Shown piece by piece: positions 34,679-47,000 of a stretch of DNA of 64,000 bases. Under the pieces are notes generated by a model. It was not told the origin of the DNA, ran no database searches, and saw only the letters and a list, made by a program, of their open reading frames with translations. Made by a program: the position numbers and the translations under genes. Origin of the DNA: Sipunculus nudus (taxonomy: Eukaryota; Annelida; Sipuncula; Golfingiida; Sipunculidae). Within the stretch, counting starts at the first letter, position 1. Each line of letters opens with the position of its first letter. The stretch is taken from the NCBI GenBank assembly GCA_026874595.1, contig CM049314.1, positions 24,689,729-24,753,728 of the forward strand, read 5' to 3'.

Positions 34679-37309
34679 GTAAATACCAATAGTAATTCCT
34701 GCTGGCATTTACAATACTCACCCTCTGGCAAATATGAACAAAATGCTCATTTACTGTTATTTATTATGGATAAATTGAAAATAATAGATTAAAACACAAT
34801 TCAAAATACAGATGTCTGTAATATGATAAATAAATCCTGAATACAGATAAAATCTGATTTATTTGCAACAGTAGATTCAGGAGAATTTACTATTCTCAGT
34901 GCAAAATCAGATTGCTACCAAACAGTAAACTGTGTGATATATGTGTTAAGCCTAAGTTTTACAGAAATCAGCAATTATAGAACAGTATATAGAATTTCTC
35001 ACATCTCATATATATATGCATTTATAATAAATTCAAAGGTGCCCATATGTTTTTGTATATACAACTGTTGGGCCATGTCTAATCAATGTTGTATTCCTTA
35101 CCAACAGCAGATAAATGCTTTGAGGAGAACTCCTGTGCCTCTATTCATCCATGATTTAGTCATTGAAGGGCAGACAGGACTAGGTAGCTTAGCTGGCTAT
35201 CTCTTGGCTGGAACTTGTACTGTTCAGTGATTTACTCTTCTGCAATTAGCACCACTGGTCTGACATCACTTACATAACAGCAGACCCAGACTTGCCCTGC
35301 TAATAGGCACAGCTGGGCAACTACTGAACCAGAGCAAAGTCAGTTCAGTGTTATCTGCTCATAGACTTGTGGACCAGTTGGGAAATGTGAATAAAATAAC
35401 AGAAAGTAATATGTATTACTCCACCAGTCTGCCTTCTATTACCGGTACTATAACAGTTCATTTATTATATATATATAATACTTTGAGAAGTTGTAATTTT
35501 CTAATACTAAGACATACATCACGACTGTCCAATGCCTGTCTCTGGCCATCTGGGTTTATACACAGTTTGGAGCATGCACATAAAGTTAAAACTACCCCTT
35601 TGTGTGGATGGGTAAGGGAAGCACTCAAGTCTATAGTCCATGAGTTGTAGGTCTCCTCACATTAAAGAGGCAACCACTCTTGCTTAGATCAAGGAGTTTA
35701 TAACAAATGGAGTTTCACCTCTGAGAAGTTCTACCAGGTCTGGTTGACACAGGGTAAAGAATTGTAATCCTGACTAATGAGAGCATTGTATCCCATTGTG
35801 CATCCAACGCCAAAAATTTAAACCTGCAACATTCTACTCTCATTGGTCTGATTCTTGGCCCTGTGCCAGCACTGGTGTTGAAGCCCTGAAAACTTGCTAA
35901 ACAAAATAGCAATTTAAGCAAAGGAGATCTGGGACGACTGCAGTGTATAATTGGTGTGTTAGGGGTGTCACTGCAGAGAAATCAACATAAGTGTAAGGGG
36001 TGTAGGTCGAAAACAAACTACAACAATCCATGCAGTGATCAATACACCTGTTGCACCTCAACATAATGTTATGACCAGACTTGTTTAACAACAGCTTCAT
36101 GACTTAAATGGTTGGCACACAAAAGCTCTGTGCCTGTTATAATACAACTGAGCAAGTATTGTTTTATACCTGTAGCTAATCAGGACCCTCCTAAACACCT
36201 CCCACAGTCCTCTCACGCCTGAGCCAGACTGAATCATAAGCTTATTTAGAGCAGGTGCTCACATGTTCAGCTGATAGCTCTACCAGATGGGAGGTGGTCA
36301 GTATTGAAAATCTGTTGATCACATGGTACAGGCATTTGGTACCTTCACCACATACAGTATGCCTTTAACAGGATCTTTACTAGCTGGAGAATACAGTGAA
36401 TGATTCTATACTTACATTTACCGTTAAGAATTGGCAAGCATTCAGTCATTCCTAATGTCTTGCAGTGAAGGAATTATCAGCTTATTTATTGACAGACCAA
36501 TGTCATTTATGTGATCAACATACTTGAAGTCTAGTGGCCTGATCCCCTAAAGAACTTATTGTATTTGCACTCTTGGTGCAGTTATTAAAAGTACTGTCAA
36601 TCATATTAAATGCTTGCTGACAAACTGATAAGGAGTTCTCTTGATACTGCATTACCAGTGCTGTCAACAGAAAACCAGTTCTTGCATTTGGGAGAACCTA
36701 CATATGTGTATCAAGTACTGCTGCTATGCAGGTCACTACAGTCATGGTATTACTGGTGTGCACATGAGGATAACATATTTACAGCAATCAATAAACATTG
36801 GATGTGGAACAGCTGTTACGGTTAGCCATTTACCTCTGGATTTACCTGTTGATTGTGTAGAGGAAAGAAAATGATAAGTTCTGCTTGGTATCCGGTAGGT
36901 CTAATATTCTCAGCACATATAAATAGAATTTAGTCTTCATTTTAACCAGGGAAAATAGGTATTGCAGAATATTTTGTTTTATTACTTATATACCAGTTGA
37001 TATGATCACTGTACTGTGAAATTCTCTGTTTAGATTTACAGCTTTTGCCCACACCTTGAGTTCATTATGTTAAAAGGAAACATCTTCTAAGTGTTCTTAT
37101 TACAGATACCAAATAAGAATAAGTGGAAGCGGGATGCTATGAAATATTTGAAATGTTATAATTAAGACATTTTTGAGCACATATTAGCATATTTTTGTAT
37201 ATGGGCACTCCAAATAAGGAAACCAAGTTTGATTAAAGGTAAGATATGCAAAAATGATGGTTAATGAGGGGTATGATATTGCTTTGTTTGTCTGACTTCA
37301 GGCAGAACA

Positions 37310-37490
37310 TTTGATTAAAGTGTAATTAAAAATAATTGAAAAGTAATTCAAATTACAGTGCATTTTTATAGTTACTTATTTACAATTACAGCTATTGTAA
37401 TTTGTAATATGTTAAATTACAAATTACTATCAGTTACATCTAATTAAAAACATTCAATTACAATTACATTTTCAATTTACACCAGCTGGG
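37310..37490. repeat. TAATTACAATTAC-rich block
   Basis: A dense run of AATTACA/TGTAATT motifs in both orientations. This resembles subterminal repeat arrays of hAT elements such as the one at 22655, but no target duplication was found. Confidence 0.5.
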
Positions 37491-39604
37491 CCAGTACATA
37501 GTGTCTGATAGTCTCCAGCTCATATCCAAACGTGTTTGTTTGTTAGCATGACCTTTTTTTGCTTCATACCAGTATTGCTCAGATAAGCTCATGCTGGGCT
37601 AACATTAAGAGAGCGTTGTATTTGATACAGTCCAAATCAAGTATTGACTTTTACAATGTTGTACATTACGCGAATTCTGCATCTTTGCTCCAAATAGAAT
37701 TAATAATGCAAGGCTTCCAGGTGTCTTGGCACTGTAACAGATTTAAATTTACTTGAGACTAAGAGTGTTATTTTTTTTTATAGTTTTATGGGCCCTTGTA
37801 GTCCTAGAACAGATGGGCTCATTAATTATCCTAAATGTTAATGAAGTTTGCCATTGGTGTGGCAATATGGCATTTGTGTTGTATCTTTGCCATAAATGAT
37901 TTGCGTTTTGTCGAACAGGAATTTACCTTTTTTAGGTGAGCTTTTCATTAAAAATAAAAATAATAAAAATTTGTGGTTGAGAATTTGTTTTCACAGCCGT
38001 GTCCTATGGTGGCCCTATTATTGACCCAGGATTATAGTCATAACACAGTTCATATATTATTTTTTCCACTGTGGTTGACTTTTTATTTGTGAGGGTTTCA
38101 ATTTTGCCAGTGGCAGCCTCTGTGAGTGGTTTTGAGAAACTGGTAAAAATAAACCTGTCAGAGTTTGAAAAGGGTGATGGGAGGCAACACTTAAGTACCT
38201 CAAGGACAGGGGCAAGTTGATGTGTATCAGGAAAATTTAAAGCTGAATAACGTTTTTTTTAACCACATCCTAATGCTCAAAGAATAGTTAGATAACCATT
38301 TATTTTTTCATGAAACATTTTATACGTCTGTGTTATAATTAAGAACAGCAGAGTGTAAAGGAATTTATTACACTTTGAATATAGAACAGAAATATTATTG
38401 TCATTATGCAGCAGTTTGATCATAATATAAACATAATGCCACACATTATGAGAGTAGTGTTGAATTAATTTGAATCCTTAAGCAAGGATAGTAATGCCCT
38501 GGTCCAGACAGTGTTAAACATGGCACCACGCCTGTATATAAATCAGGGGAGTTGAGCGTGGGATTGATATACAGGTCAACAGTATAGTGACATGCCTCTG
38601 GTGTCATGAGAGGAATGTGATTGAATGATAGCGAAAACATGAGCACAGGTATGTTCAGGTACATGCCCTGACTGTGAAGTGATTGGTCCCTACATAAAAC
38701 AAACAGCACTATTTTGTTGATTTACTGATATTATGTGTTCAAGCGTTTCATGATGTATGGATTATCAATTTTCCGGCCATGTTTTCTTTGTACTTATGGC
38801 TATTTTTAAATTAATGATTACATGATGGATATTATAAAAAAAGTACAAGTTGGCAATGTAAGGGATATCAGTTTAATTGTTCATGATAATAATTTCTTAT
38901 TGATACTTTCTATTACTTAATAATTTACTAGAAGTGACTTTTTGACTCTTACATGCAGTATATCTTAAGTGATAAGACAGTGGTATGACTATGAGGTTTA
39001 TTGCAGTTTCTTTTCTGCAAGGTTGACAATATATGTTGTGTATTTATTTATTATTATTTAGAACTCCATCAGTCTGGCCTGGTGTGAGGTGGTTATATAC
39101 TTAATTGAGTGAAGACTACCTTTGTGACTGATCACTGGTCATTGAGGCATTTTGTTGGTTGTGACTGTGTAAGACCATCGTAAGATGGTCACACTATAGC
39201 CTGTCACTGCTTCAAGACAACTTACGATCACCGGTAGGTATGACTACCCATGACCACACCAGTTGTAAGGAGTTTTTGTGCAAAATCAAAGACAACTTTA
39301 CGACCAATGTTCCTCCTGTGTTCATTTGAGACCACTGGCGATCACTAGTGACCAGTCGTACGATCACTTTTGATTTTCTGTGCCTGCAGGTGGTATCTAG
39401 TCAAACTGATCATATCCCCTAGTGTGGCTGGGCCCTTAAAAGTATGAAATACTGAGGACTTGTGCTACAACTAGTTTGAACTGGCCACATGTTATTACTG
39501 CAGATATCATACCTGAAGCTTCGTCAGTAACATCACATTTAGTGAAATTGTACAATTCAGCGTTGATTTATAAATTCCCAGCCTTTTGTTTAGAAAAAAT
39601 TTGA

Positions 39605-39793
39605 TACAGTAAAACTGAGAAATATCCACCACCAATGGGTACCTTGATAAACTCGGTCAGATTTTGGAGATGGTCATCTCAGGGAGATCTTATATAAAGA
39701 AGAAAAAAATGAATTATGACCATGAACAAACTGATCATTATTTTGAGGTGGTCGCTAAAGAAAAATGGTTGTTAGATGAGGTTTTATACTGTA
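39605..39793. mobile_element. short TIR element, TACAG..CTGTA family, copy 3
   Basis: It begins TACAGTAAAACTGAG and ends GAGGTTTTATACTGTA. It has internal CCACCACC and GAGGTGGTCG phrases and is 189 bp long. Confidence 0.8.
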
Positions 39794-40315
39794 TAGGTAA
39801 TTTCTGTCCTAAGACTGTATACTTCTTGTGTAAACTTTCTGATTAGCAGCAGTTTTAGGGTTTTAAATAATGAATAAATAAATGTTAAGAAAATCAGTTG
39901 TTGCAGATGGTGGAAGTCTATATATGCTTTTGAGTGATTTGTATGAACTAAAATACTCTAGAGATGTAACCATAATTACTTGAATCATAATTGAAATTTT
40001 CCCTTTGTAGTGAAGAAGAAATTCTCAAAGCATTAAGTATCAACTTAATAAAGGATTTAAGAATTTCTAGTAATATTGTTACATATGTGTACTGTTAGCT
40101 GTACAGGTACTGTGACAATAAAGGTGGCTTATCTTGAGTTCACCAAGTGCATACTGAGATAAGAATTGTCATACATTATGAAAAGAATTTTCACTATTGA
40201 TCAGGCTTATTTACTGGATCATTCCTTATCAACTGAGTGAGATGAAAAAAGTTTCACACAGACTTGATAGACTACATAGGCTGCCGCTGATAAGTCACTC
40301 CTATTACTGGCTTTA

Positions 40316-40545
40316 GTGGTCTAGGGATAAAATACTTAGATTTTTATAGTCGCGCCCACCCAGGGTCAGCGCTCTTTTACAGTGCTCAATGCTCATATTG
40401 AGTGCACCTTTAAGGGGTTCCTCAGTGATATGACCCAGCAATGGTGATGGCACTCACCCAGTACCAGTAGAAGTGGTACACCCAACCTTGTTGACACCAG
40501 GATTATGGTGTGTAAGCCCCTGTCACGTAGGCCGAAATTTGAATT
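40316..40545 (+). mobile_element. tRNA-headed SINE, plus orientation
   Basis: The 5' part resembles a decayed tRNA (AGTGGTCTAGGGATAAAATA). The body contains GGGGTTCCTCAGTGATATGA, matching the minus-strand body of the SINE at 4015-4262. Confidence 0.65.
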
Positions 40546-42424
40546 ATGCAGATGTTCTTAGTGAAGGAAGCATAGAAGAAATGGAGATGGTCACCTCCTC
40601 CACCAAAAAATGTCACTCCTATTATTAATACATAAAAAAATAAAAAAAAAACAATATGGCTGCCACAGTGTTATTGTTGATTTTCTTTTGCAAAAATTTA
40701 ACAGATTATTGACACCCATGACTGGATGTCTGCAAATTTTAGACTCCAATATGGCAACAAGGTAAGTATTTCAAAATCCTTTCACAATAATGTTTTAGAA
40801 TATACTGGTAACATGATTTTACATTACTTATGCTGATAAATTTCAGACCAATCTGACATCCAGTATGGCCATAGAGTTGCCATTTTGAGGAACTGGCAAA
40901 TTGCTGCCCTGTTTGAGAACCATTATGGTCTCAGACCCTTTGTTATATTTAAGGTCTAATTTCTGCAGAAAAATTTGGCTTGATCATAATGAAACACTAA
41001 TCATTTAGCTACATTTAATCAGGGAGTTGTTTGTCCTGTTAATATTTTGTTCAACATATAGATAACAGGTGGGATTCTGTGGTCTCCTATGTGAATTTCA
41101 CTTCTGTATCATTTGGGGGAATTATTGCATTCCCAGAAACTCTAAACTCTGTTGTGTATATTGGTTTGACAACTTCAAAAGTTGTAAATAAATAATTCTC
41201 TAGGTTGTTTGCATTGTTCAGATGTTGTGTTATATTATGTAGCATAAATGGATGTAAGGATGCATATCTATTATCTAGACATTTATTTCTTGTTATAATC
41301 CTAGCTTTCCAATAGTATGGAAGAAGCCTGTTATAATGTGGTATAAGATAAATAGATAGAAACTGTATTTGAGAAATTACACTCCTGTTGCATTGGTCAC
41401 ATGACATTCATCTCATTCCACTTATCTACTGCCTGCAAAGGCTGCCTTTGTTGTATACAGCTGCCAGGGCTCTGGCAAAGAACATAGAATGTTTGAGTCA
41501 ATGAGAGTCATGTATCTAGAGGTTGCTGCCTAGTTTCTTAATATTTGTTTATGTGGGCTTAAATAAAGAATAAAACTTATAGTTCAAGCAATATGGTGGC
41601 TCCTGTTGACAATGTCAAAAAATATTTTCAGTGGCTGCATATTGTAGAAACAAGAGGGACAAAGATTTACAAGTGTATTAGGCAGAGACAGATTTCTACC
41701 TTAATTTCTAGAGAATACAGCCCGACCCCAATTAACATGTGCCTCAGGCCTGTGGGCCCCTAAAAGATCAGTCCCTGTTGGATTTATTGGGATACAGATG
41801 CAGGATTATTTATTTCCTAATTTTTGCTGTGCATCATTTTGCCCCAATATTTTTTATCAATATTCTCATAATGATGGTATTCTGTGGCAAGCAAGATTGT
41901 ATAGTTGGAGTGTGCCTGCTCGCTACTGCTTTGATCTGGGTTAGAATCCCACAGAAGTAGCATGTTTATGATCAAACTGTTATACATTCTATTTTGTGTA
42001 CTTTAAAGTGGATTTTGGTTTTTATGCTCTATTTAGTGCACTTTAATTCTTCAAATTAAAAATATAATGATGTTTGTCAAGTCTGTGTGTCACTGTTTAC
42101 ATTGAGGCATTTCTGTACAAGGATACATGTCCATGCATGTTTGGTTTTGTGACTGTTTGCCCTGGTTTAGGGACCCCATTATACAGACAAGGTAAGACAA
42201 GAGGAAACCAGTTGCAGAGGAATAATATATATATAGTGTTGAATATCTTAATAGTTACCAGTAATACCCATTTAGCCAAAATGTTGTTTAAATTAAAATC
42301 ATGATTAAATCTGTGTTTCGTTTAAGTATTATCTAAATTAAGTTTAGCCAGATAATTGTTTTGACCAAATGTTTGAGCATTGAAATTTCAATTATTTTAA
42401 CAATAGGTTGCCCCAGATATGTCA

Positions 42425-42475
42425 GTATAATTATATAATTATATTATTATATAATTATATAATTATAATGACAGG
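42425..42475. repeat. TATAATTA palindromic low-complexity tract
   Basis: Almost pure A/T with self-complementary TATAATTATA repeats. Confidence 0.85.
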
Positions 42476-43414
42476 TTTGTCATTGTTCTTATTCTATTTG
42501 AAGCACCAAAATATATCTGATATATATATGAAAACAAAACCTAGAATTTATTGATTAAATTTTGTATTCAGTATAGATCCGTATAATGCAGAAGGATCAC
42601 ATTGTTGTCTTGTACATAATATCTGTCTCATGGGAATTCATTATCTCTGGGAATGGTAACAGAATGTGTACTGCCAGAAAGTGTTCTGCCAAGGTAATAT
42701 AATCCACCACACTGCACAGAATCTGACTCACAAGAGCACCACTCTGCTGGTCAGGGTTTGTGGGCTTAAAAATCTGCTGCCCACAATGAAATAGGGATTC
42801 TTGCTACATAGATGACATAGGTATAAATGTAGTGAAGATGATAATGTAGTCCATTTATGTTAAGTATATTGGTTAAGAATTGTTTCAAGGCAAATTACAA
42901 AAATTTATATGGGTGTTTTTGTGGTAAGGACATTAAAAGCTTAAGTATTATTTTGTAAGCATACAAATGTGAAATGCAAACAGATGTTTCCTTGAAATAT
43001 AACAAATTTTGTTTTTAAATTATGTCAGTTGCATGAGACACTTAGTCCTGGCTGTTGCACATTGTCCAACGGGAAGAGGTTAGTTTTGAGTAGAAACAGC
43101 CTGTAGCAGAAGGGTGTGTTATCCACTTGATCCATCTCCTTATGTGATCCAAACCAATGTTTACTAGGGTCTTCCCTTGGCCATTTGTTACCCTTTTTAT
43201 TAAGTTTTGTGGAAATTGGTTCAGTAATTTTGTGCATTTAACAAACAATCATGAAAGCAAGGAGACATTGCTGCAAAATCATCCTCTTTGGTGTAGGTAA
43301 TAGTAATAATGTTTTGTTCAAGTTTATGGTATATGCACTGCAAGCATTGTAAACTTTTTTATTTATTTTACATTAATTATACAACAGACTTCAATAACTA
43401 ATATTAGGCACTCC

Positions 43415-43612
43415 TCATGGCTTGTATGATTGTGTTCTGTAATCTGTAGAGGTGGAGGAGACCAGAGGACCCAGAGAAAACCACCAACCTTGGACAGGCC
43501 ACATCAGCCTACTCTTATAGGGAACTCCAGGGATCAAACCTGGATCACCAGTAGAGGGAGCTGATTGTTTTCCACTCGACTTGCCCAGGCTCCTCCCCAC
43601 CCCTCCCCCTGT
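43415..43612 (-). mobile_element. tRNA-headed SINE with conserved core, minus orientation
   Basis: On the minus strand it reads a tRNA-like GCCTGGGCAAGTCGAGTGG, a B-box-like CCAGGTTTGATCCCTGG, then a core resembling the widespread metazoan SINE core (GGTTTTCTCTGGGTCCTCTG, GTCTCCTCCACC). It lies 170 bp before DZIP1 coding exon 1. Confidence 0.8.
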
Positions 43613-43781
43613 TATTCTAATTTCTATCATCTATGACTCTAGAAAAATTGATGACTGTTCTGGTGTTGTCTTTGTATCATAAATTTAAAAAAATGCTCAT
43701 TTAGGTACACTTAACAGGTATTGAAATTACTGGCACAGTGTATTTGAATTGCCTCTTACCCCCCTCTCTCTCTTACAGACA

Positions 43782-44036
43782 ATGTCAGTGCCTTATAGCT
43801 ACCCAGCCCCTCAAGCCTACGCTAACGGGCACGTCCCCGGGATGCATCCTCCAGGTTATACCAGCATGGCACCCTCACAAAATGGCACTGGATTTGCCTT
43901 CAGGAAGAGGTTTGAGAGGGTGGACTGGCGAAAAATAGCTGCAGCGGATGTGGATCACATCTCACGCAATATGGATTTCCACACGCTTCAAGAGAACATC
44001 ATGAACATTACGTTTTGTAATATTGAATCTGAACTG
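43782..44036 (+). CDS. DZIP1: DZIP1 coding exon 1
   Basis: The acceptor (CT-rich tract then ACAG) ends at 43778 and ATG is at 43782. The exon encodes a Pro/Tyr/Gly-rich leader (MSVPYSYPAPQAY) and then the conserved FRKRFERVDWRKIAAADVDH. The donor GTAAGT follows 44036. It has 85 codons and ends in phase 0. Confidence 0.95.
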
Positions 44037-47000
44037 GTAAGTGAATGATGTCATTGCTGTAAAACTATTGTTAATGATAGGTTTAGCATAAAGTTCACTC
44101 ACGAAAAAAGAAGAATATTTTCACTTGATACTATTAAATTGTTCGGGTTATTGTTGGAAGACTTAGAGCCAGTGTGCAGTTGTTGTTGTATACATAGCCT
44201 TATTGGTCCAATGGTATGTGAATTCCCTGGAGGTTTAAATTGTAAAACAATTCAGAGAGGGTTTTGATTTTTGGTTCCTTTGCAGCCTAATACCAGAAGA
44301 AAGAATTAAAAAAAATGTAGTTTATGGAAAATCTGTTCCTTGGTCTTTACCAGTGCTGGAAGTTTTGATAAGCATTGTCATAGGACTTCACAATAAAATT
44401 ATTTTAATTATTCTCCATGCAATATTTATTAACCATTGGTTAATTAGGTATTACCTAGCTATCATACACATGGAAATAGTTTAAATCTATGTGTTCTTTG
44501 GGAAACTTGTAACTATCAATACCTGTGAAATTTAAAATTTCCTGAATATTTGGTAATTTACCATGGTACAGACATTAGGGCATCTTCTGTTATTACTGAT
44601 ATATCAATGTCAATATTTGTAGGACACAAGGACTGTGGATCCCAACTTTATCAAGTTGTTCAAGCTTGCCCAGCTGACTATTGAATACTTACTGGTATGT
44701 AGTCACAAAAGCAAAATGGATAATAAAAAAACATAATAATTTAATGATATGTTTATATTCAATATTGATTATTTTCTCAGTGTGATATAGTTAATGCCAG
44801 GTTTAAGAATTCATGATGGTTTATGAATCATGTAGGGAGAATGGTTTTGTAAGCACAGGGACATCAGAGCAGCAGAATTGTGTGCTAAGATCTGTGCCAC
44901 AATTGACCTCACCATGACCTTTACGTGACCTTAATTGCATATCCATATATTGAATAATAATGAGCATAACTGTATTGTGCAGCCAATCAGGTCGCCGGCA
45001 TAACTGTAAGCTGTCAGTCGCCTTACAATAACAAAATTTGCATAATTTGTGATACCTCTTCCAAACAGAATATATGAAGTCTTTACCAGTACCCTGATTT
45101 GCATGTTTTCCGGGATATTTTTTTAAAGGAAGGAGACAGTATAAAAAGTTCTAGGCCATGCCAAAGGTTGCAGGAGCCATTCCTCTGACTAGCGAGTGAA
45201 TGACTGTGTCTTACCTGGCTCGTAATTTGTATGAGACAGATAATCCAAAATATAGCAAAACAGTCAACAATGACTGTGATATACTCAGCACTTGGGAACA
45301 GAGATATAGCGATTCCAGTTGATGACCTCATCAATAATACATCATACGTCATCAATCTTTATGGCGCACTGTTGTGTTGTAAATAGCTCATGCAACCATG
45401 GGCATGGCTGAAGCCTTCTGTGAAGAGCGTATCGTGGTCTTATTTTCATAATTAGGTGAAAAGGGCGGCACATATAGGCTGTCGTGGTGAGGTCAATTGA
45501 ATCCACCAAGTAGTAAGTGGCACTGGTCATGGGTGGCAGGCAAATGAAGAATGAATAACTAAAATGGAGAGTTCATCTCCTCCTACTAATTAAATTATAA
45601 ATTTTCGTTGAATTTTTAAAACATCCTCCACGAATACTAAAATACACATTTAAACAAAATAATTTGTCGATTTGTGTTACTAGTTTCAGAGAATGATATA
45701 TTCCTTCTGTGTTGTATGTTGTATATTTGCTGTGAGTATTTTATTATACATTTCATTATTTTATGATTTGCAGCATTCACAGGATTACCTGGCAGGAGTG
45801 GTCAGCAGTCTTGAAGAAAAACTCAAGAAAGCTGTAGAGGTCAGTATCATGTAATAATATCTAATCATAGTGTTATAACAGTAGAGGCACCAGTCATGGT
45901 AGCTGTAAGTGAGTACAGGACACTATTTCCTAGGCATTCTATGTGGATGGATAGGACCTACTTTTAATCAAGCTCCAGTGATATGTAAAACTTCACTGCA
46001 ATGGCCATCCATTCTGTTGCCTGGATTCTTAACTTTAGGTCATTAGTGAGGAATTAACACAGAAGTAAACATTGTAGAGGACAAACTAAAGCATTAATCA
46101 CATCTCTGTGGTAACTACAATCATTTCTTGTGCCGCACACTATTTGCCTGTCAGTGTCAGTCATCAACATTACTTATCAAACATGTATGGGATTAGAGGA
46201 CTCATCCAGAATACAGTCAACTAACAAGATACAGTGAAAGCTCGAAATTACAAACACCAACAGGACCTCGGTAAAGTGGTAACATTTTCTGGGTGGTCGT
46301 CTAAGATAGGTCTGATATAAAGAGCAAATAAGAATTTGGACTAAGGAAACGTGGTTGTTATTTTTAGGTGGTCATTAAACTGAGGTGGTAGTTGAGGTTT
46401 TACTGTATCTTGACAGAAAAGTGTTTACTCTGAACACTGTTTTGATAAAGTGTGTTATTTGTTAATTAAACCTATGGTGTTTTTACAGGAACATGAAGAG
46501 ACAAAGAAAGCGCTGGAACAACAGAAAGATGAGCTGTCAGAGGTGAAGAAAGAAAGTCACAAACGCAAGAAGATGCTGGCAGCACAGCAACAGATAATGC
46601 ATGCAGGAGCCAACAGTTATCACAAGGTACAGAGTACAGACCTCAAGTTAATCGTATGTCACGCACCAGGTCTGAGGTACACTTATTGCCTAAAAATATC
46701 CTTGTAATTCTTGGATAGGATGTAGCCATGTGGTTAAGGCATTGAACTATGAACCATGGTTTTAACATCATCATATCCTCAAAGGAAAGCTAGATTCATT
46801 AAATCTTAATGGGACCTGAAGGTTCAGTCCATTGTCTTAATGCTTGATTAAAACTTATGATCTCTGGATTAATCTTAGCCCCATGCTTATAAAACATGAA
46901 TTCCCCAGACTTAATAATAATATATTGTTAATTAATATATCATTAATATCATATGGTTATCTTCATCCTCATTAGTTAGACAGCCCAATCTACAGGCCAT

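Larger units (their letters stand above)
33400..39590. other. intergenic or DZIP1 5' intron tract
   Basis: AT-rich, with no coding exon recognised. It contains a truncated transposon end (34655-34678) and a TAATTACAATTA-rich block (37310-37490). Confidence 0.45.
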
